Assembly: GCA_003252195.1 (NCBI GenBank)
Contig: QKFK01000088.1
Coordinates: 1 to 7,727 of the forward strand
Direction: 5' to 3'
DNA from: Rhodospirillales bacterium
Lineage (GTDB): Bacteria; Pseudomonadota; Alphaproteobacteria; QKFK01; SZUA-500
DNA: 7,727 bases
Both the position numbers and the translations under genes were made by a program. Within the stretch, counting starts at the first letter, position 1. The number at the start of each line of letters is the position of its first letter. Positions 5,533 to 7,727 of the stretch are shown piece after piece. Below the pieces are notes generated by a model, which worked only from the letters and a program-made list of their open reading frames with translations, was not told the DNA's origin and made no database searches.

Positions 5533-6486
5533 GTGATGCGGAGAGATACTTTGCCTAAGATATTTAATAGTTGTTTTTTGTTAATTTTATTGTTGGCTGG
5601 CTGTGTTAATTATAGCCCAAATTACAATAATAATTACATGATAGAGCATAAAAAATTAGTTTCATATAACGATAAACTCCCTATTTTTACGATAACAGAA
5701 AAACCCGATTTGCAAGCTGGAGATAGCTTTGTTTTTGATGATGGGTCGGTGGAAACAGTCGTTGGTAAATATGGAAATATGGTTGAGTGGCTTAGTTCTG
5801 GTGGGGTTAATTTTATAACTTCTGAAAATCCTATTTTGCATTACAGTGCATGGGCATATGAAAAACGATATTCAGATAAAAACATCATTGATATTAATTA
5901 TAATGTTCCAGATAACTTTATGTGGCCATTAAGTTTGTTTAATGAAAAGAGCTTTATTGCTTCTGAAGGTTATGCAAGGGGCAGAATTCTTTTCTCAGAT
6001 TCTTATAATGTAAAATGTAAAATTGAAGATATAAGTAAAATAAAAACCGAGATTGGTAGTTTTGATACATTTGCTATTGCTTGCTCAACGGGTTTATTCG
6101 GGGGGGAGACGATGCGTTACTATTCTCCAGAGCTTGGCTTTTTTGCAAAAATAGTTACCAGAAAAGGCATTTTTTCGGCAAAAACAAAAACTCTTAAATC
6201 TTGTTCTATAGATGTAGGCTTCTTGAGTGAAGACGATAATGACATGATTGCAAAAACTATTGAAAGTGCTCTCGATTATGGTCCTAAAGATGGCGGTTTT
6301 ATAAAATACCTAAACAATTCAAAGATAAAAGTATCTGTGTTGCTAGATGAAGTGCAGAATGTAGAAGGTAAAAACTGTGCTAACTTTACTCGGGTTTTAG
6401 ATAGAGGTTACTGCCATTCTATAGTACAGGGGAATATGTGCAAAATGGATAATGGACATTGGAAAAGTTCTAAAAAAGCAGATTAA
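5533..6486 (+). CDS. Lipoprotein with 17 kDa surface-antigen-like C-terminal module
   Basis: The longest form has 317 residues. A lipoprotein signal is clear: positive n-region, hydrophobic FLLILL, lipobox LAGC with the modified Cys at 24, then an Asn/Tyr-rich linker. Residue 25 is Val, so default outer-membrane sorting is plausible. The middle part (about 58-224) has the features of a periplasmic beta-rich domain: AGDSFVFDDGS, then C162, GSFDTFAIAC (175-184) and RYYSPELGFFAKI (195-207), a pattern seen in uncharacterised alphaproteobacterial envelope proteins. The C-terminus (about 245-310) resembles the Rickettsia 17 kDa surface antigen family: an AL start, an NN motif, G-K-N-C281-A-N-F, then VQGNMC303, then D-N-G-H-W310. 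Three starts are possible: GTG 5533, ATG 5536 and TTG 5551. The TTG has the best ribosome site (GGAGAG at 5540-5545, 5-base spacer) and still gives a complete signal peptide. A run of seven G lies at 6100-6106. Domain assignments are by eye; function is unknown. Confidence 0.85.
   Translation: MMRRDTLPKIFNSCFLLILLLAGCVNYSPNYNNNYMIEHKKLVSYNDKLPIFTITEKPDLQAGDSFVFDDGSVETVVGKYGNMVEWLSSGGVNFITSENPILHYSAWAYEKRYSDKNIIDINYNVPDNFMWPLSLFNEKSFIASEGYARGRILFSDSYNVKCKIEDISKIKTEIGSFDTFAIACSTGLFGGETMRYYSPELGFFAKIVTRKGIFSAKTKTLKSCSIDVGFLSEDDNDMIAKTIESALDYGPKDGGFIKYLNNSKIKVSVLLDEVQNVEGKNCANFTRVLDRGYCHSIVQGNMCKMDNGHWKSSKKAD
5540..5545 (+). promoter_or_regulatory. Ribosome binding site favouring a TTG start at 5551
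   Basis: GGAGAG is placed 5 bases before the in-frame TTG at 5551. The upstream GTG/ATG pair has only a weak AAGA (5527-5530). If TTG is used, the protein begins with M-P-K-I-F and has 311 residues. Confidence 0.5.
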
Positions 6487-6516
6487 ATGACTAGATTTTA
6501 AATGTTAAAGGTAATA

Positions 6517-6535
6517 TATAATAATTATCATTTGA
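6517..6535 (+). promoter_or_regulatory. Fur-box-like sequence and TATAAT upstream of the flavodiiron gene
   Basis: TATAATAATTATCATTTGA matches 13 of 19 positions of the classical Fur box. Its first six bases are also a perfect -10 hexamer, although no good -35 lies upstream. A start near 6529 would keep the ribosome site in the message. The spacer is very AT-rich, which raises the chance of a random match. Confidence 0.3.
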
Positions 6536-6554
6536 CTATTAATCCGATTATAAC

Positions 6555-6559
6555 AGGGA
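6555..6559 (+). promoter_or_regulatory. Ribosome binding site of the flavodiiron gene
   Basis: AGGGA lies 8 bases before the ATG at 6568. The site rules out TATAAC (6549-6554) as the main -10, since transcription from there would start downstream of it. Confidence 0.7.
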
Positions 6560-6567
6560 AAAAAACA

Positions 6568-7727
6568 ATGCAAGCAGAAAAAATCGGTGAAGATTTATAT
6601 TGGGTTGGGGCAAAAGACTGGAATTTGCGCGAATTTCATGGTTATGCAACACCATTAGGGTCAACCTATAACGCCTATCTTATTATGGACGAGAAAAAAG
6701 TTCTCGTAGATACTGTAAAACATTATTGTACTGATGAGATGTTGGCTCGTATATCACAGGTTATTGATCCTAGTGAGATTGATATGGTAGTTTGTAACCA
6801 TGTTGAGATGGATCACTCTGGTGCTATTCCAAAGATTATGGAGCTTGCGCCAAATGCTGTTATGGTAACATCAGCTAGTGGCAAGGCTGCTTTAACTGAG
6901 CATTATGATACTAGCAAATGGACCTTCCAATTAGTTAAAACTGGCGACACAATTAATATTGGTAAAAGAAACTTAGAGTTTATTTGTACGCCTTTGCTAC
7001 ATTGGCCAGATTCAATGATGACCTATATTCCAGAAGATAGATATTTGCTTCCTAACGATGCTTTTGGTCAACATTATTCTGCAGATAGTATTTTTGCCGA
7101 TGAAATGCCTAATGACATTGTTTTTGACGAAGCAAAAAAATATTTTGCAAATATTTTGTATCCATATTGCATGCAGGCAGGAAAAGCATTGAAGCAATTG
7201 GCTGATAAAGATATGAAAATGATTGCTCCAAGCCACGGTTGTATTTGGCGTGATAGCAAACAAATTAAAGATATTATTGATAGCTATGCTTATTGGGCAA
7301 GTGGCGAAAATAAAAACAAAGCATTAGTTGTATATGACACAATGTGGGGCTCAACTGAAGCAATGGCTGATGCGGTTAAATCAGGATTTGAGGATGCAGG
7401 CATTAAGGTTGTTAAAAGAAGCCTCAATCACTGTGATATCTCAGATGTTGCGGTTGACTTATTAGATGCAAAATACATTGCAATCGGTAATCCTACGTTG
7501 AACAATAATTTGTTCCCAAGAGTAGCTGCTTTTATGGCTTATTTGAAAGGCTTAGCACCTAAGAACAAAACTGGGTTTGCTTTTGGCTCTTTTGGCTGGA
7601 AAGGCGGTGTTTTGAATGTTATTCAAGATACATATACAGAGATGGGTTGGAAAACACCATTGCCTCCATTTGAAACAAAATACGTTCCTCGCTCTAACAT
7701 TCTAGAAGAGTTGCGCGAAGAAGTAGT
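6568..7727 (+). CDS. Flavodiiron protein (A-type flavoprotein), O2 and/or NO reductase (3' end outside window)
   Basis: 386 codons are visible and the frame is open to the right edge; the family core is about 400 residues, so little is missing. The N-terminal metallo-beta-lactamase-like domain (1-250) carries the full di-iron ligand set: H78-x-E80-x-D82-H83 in NHVEMDHSGA, H145 in LLHWPDSM, D164 in PNDAFGQH and H223 in PSHGC. The flavodoxin-like domain (from about 252) has the FMN phosphate loop T258-MWGS-T263, a second flavin loop at GNPTLNNN (307-314) and GSFGWKGG (340-347). The family reduces O2 to water or NO to N2O in the cytoplasm, with electrons from rubredoxin, NADH:rubredoxin reductase or F420H2. 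Which substrate is preferred cannot be read here, and whether a rubredoxin domain (flavorubredoxin, NorV-type) follows is outside the window. The class is typical of anaerobes and microaerobes that must survive O2 or host NO. It has its own spacer and ribosome site. Confidence 0.95.
   Translation, partial: MQAEKIGEDLYWVGAKDWNLREFHGYATPLGSTYNAYLIMDEKKVLVDTVKHYCTDEMLARISQVIDPSEIDMVVCNHVEMDHSGAIPKIMELAPNAVMVTSASGKAALTEHYDTSKWTFQLVKTGDTINIGKRNLEFICTPLLHWPDSMMTYIPEDRYLLPNDAFGQHYSADSIFADEMPNDIVFDEAKKYFANILYPYCMQAGKALKQLADKDMKMIAPSHGCIWRDSKQIKDIIDSYAYWASGENKNKALVVYDTMWGSTEAMADAVKSGFEDAGIKVVKRSLNHCDISDVAVDLLDAKYIAIGNPTLNNNLFPRVAAFMAYLKGLAPKNKTGFAFGSFGWKGGVLNVIQDTYTEMGWKTPLPPFETKYVPRSNILEELREEV

Noticed and set aside
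6532..6545. FNR/Anr-type box in the flavodiiron spacer
   Set aside because: TTGAC-TATT-AATCC has a fair left half, but the right half does not match ATCAA.
6532..6554. TTGACT (6532-6537) with TATAAC (6549-6554) as the flavodiiron promoter
   Set aside because: The spacer is only 11 bases, and a start set by TATAAC would fall after the ribosome site AGGGA at 6555-6559.
7012..7263. Two overlapping minus-strand open frames in the flavodiiron gene
   Set aside because: The plus frame here carries the conserved D164 and H223 ligand motifs, so these are antisense shadows.

Overview
The window reads as an AT-rich chromosomal segment of a Gram-negative bacterium, most likely a low-GC alphaproteobacterium with an anaerobic or microaerobic, possibly host-associated lifestyle. 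Three features suggest this: a type II (lipobox) lipoprotein signal; a C-terminal module in that lipoprotein resembling the Rickettsia-type 17 kDa surface antigen; and a flavodiiron O2/NO reductase. The taxonomic placement is inference. No rRNA, tRNA, CRISPR array, transposase or integrase is visible.

Layout. A partial minus-strand gene (1-1418) encodes a thioredoxin-like domain with a CCINC active site joined to an NHL beta-propeller, the NHLRC2-type architecture; its 3' end lies outside the window. A 344-bp AT-rich divergent spacer follows. Next comes a plus-strand unit made of a 1104-residue protein (1763-5077) and a very acidic 94-residue protein (5143-5427), closed by a clear rho-independent terminator. 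The large protein has an LPD7-like domain near its N-terminus, a basic stretch, three or four hydrophobic segments, a short triplicated motif, an EF-hand-like loop and two diverged copies of a domain of about 120-170 residues. LPD7 is normally seen in large proteins of conjugative elements and phages, but no relaxase, helicase or other transfer function is present here. This gene pair is the least explained part of the window and the best candidate for an undescribed system.

A monocistronic-looking lipoprotein gene (5533-6486, probably starting at an internal TTG) follows the terminator. The right end holds a flavodiiron protein (6568 to beyond the edge) with all expected di-iron ligands and most of its FMN-binding flavodoxin domain.

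The two outer genes fit a redox or oxygen/NO-stress theme (thioredoxin-fold protein, oxygen/NO scavenger), and the lipoprotein fits the cell envelope. The genes do not form one obvious pathway: orientation, terminator and promoter-like sites suggest at least four transcription units. Both edge genes are incomplete only because the window ends there.
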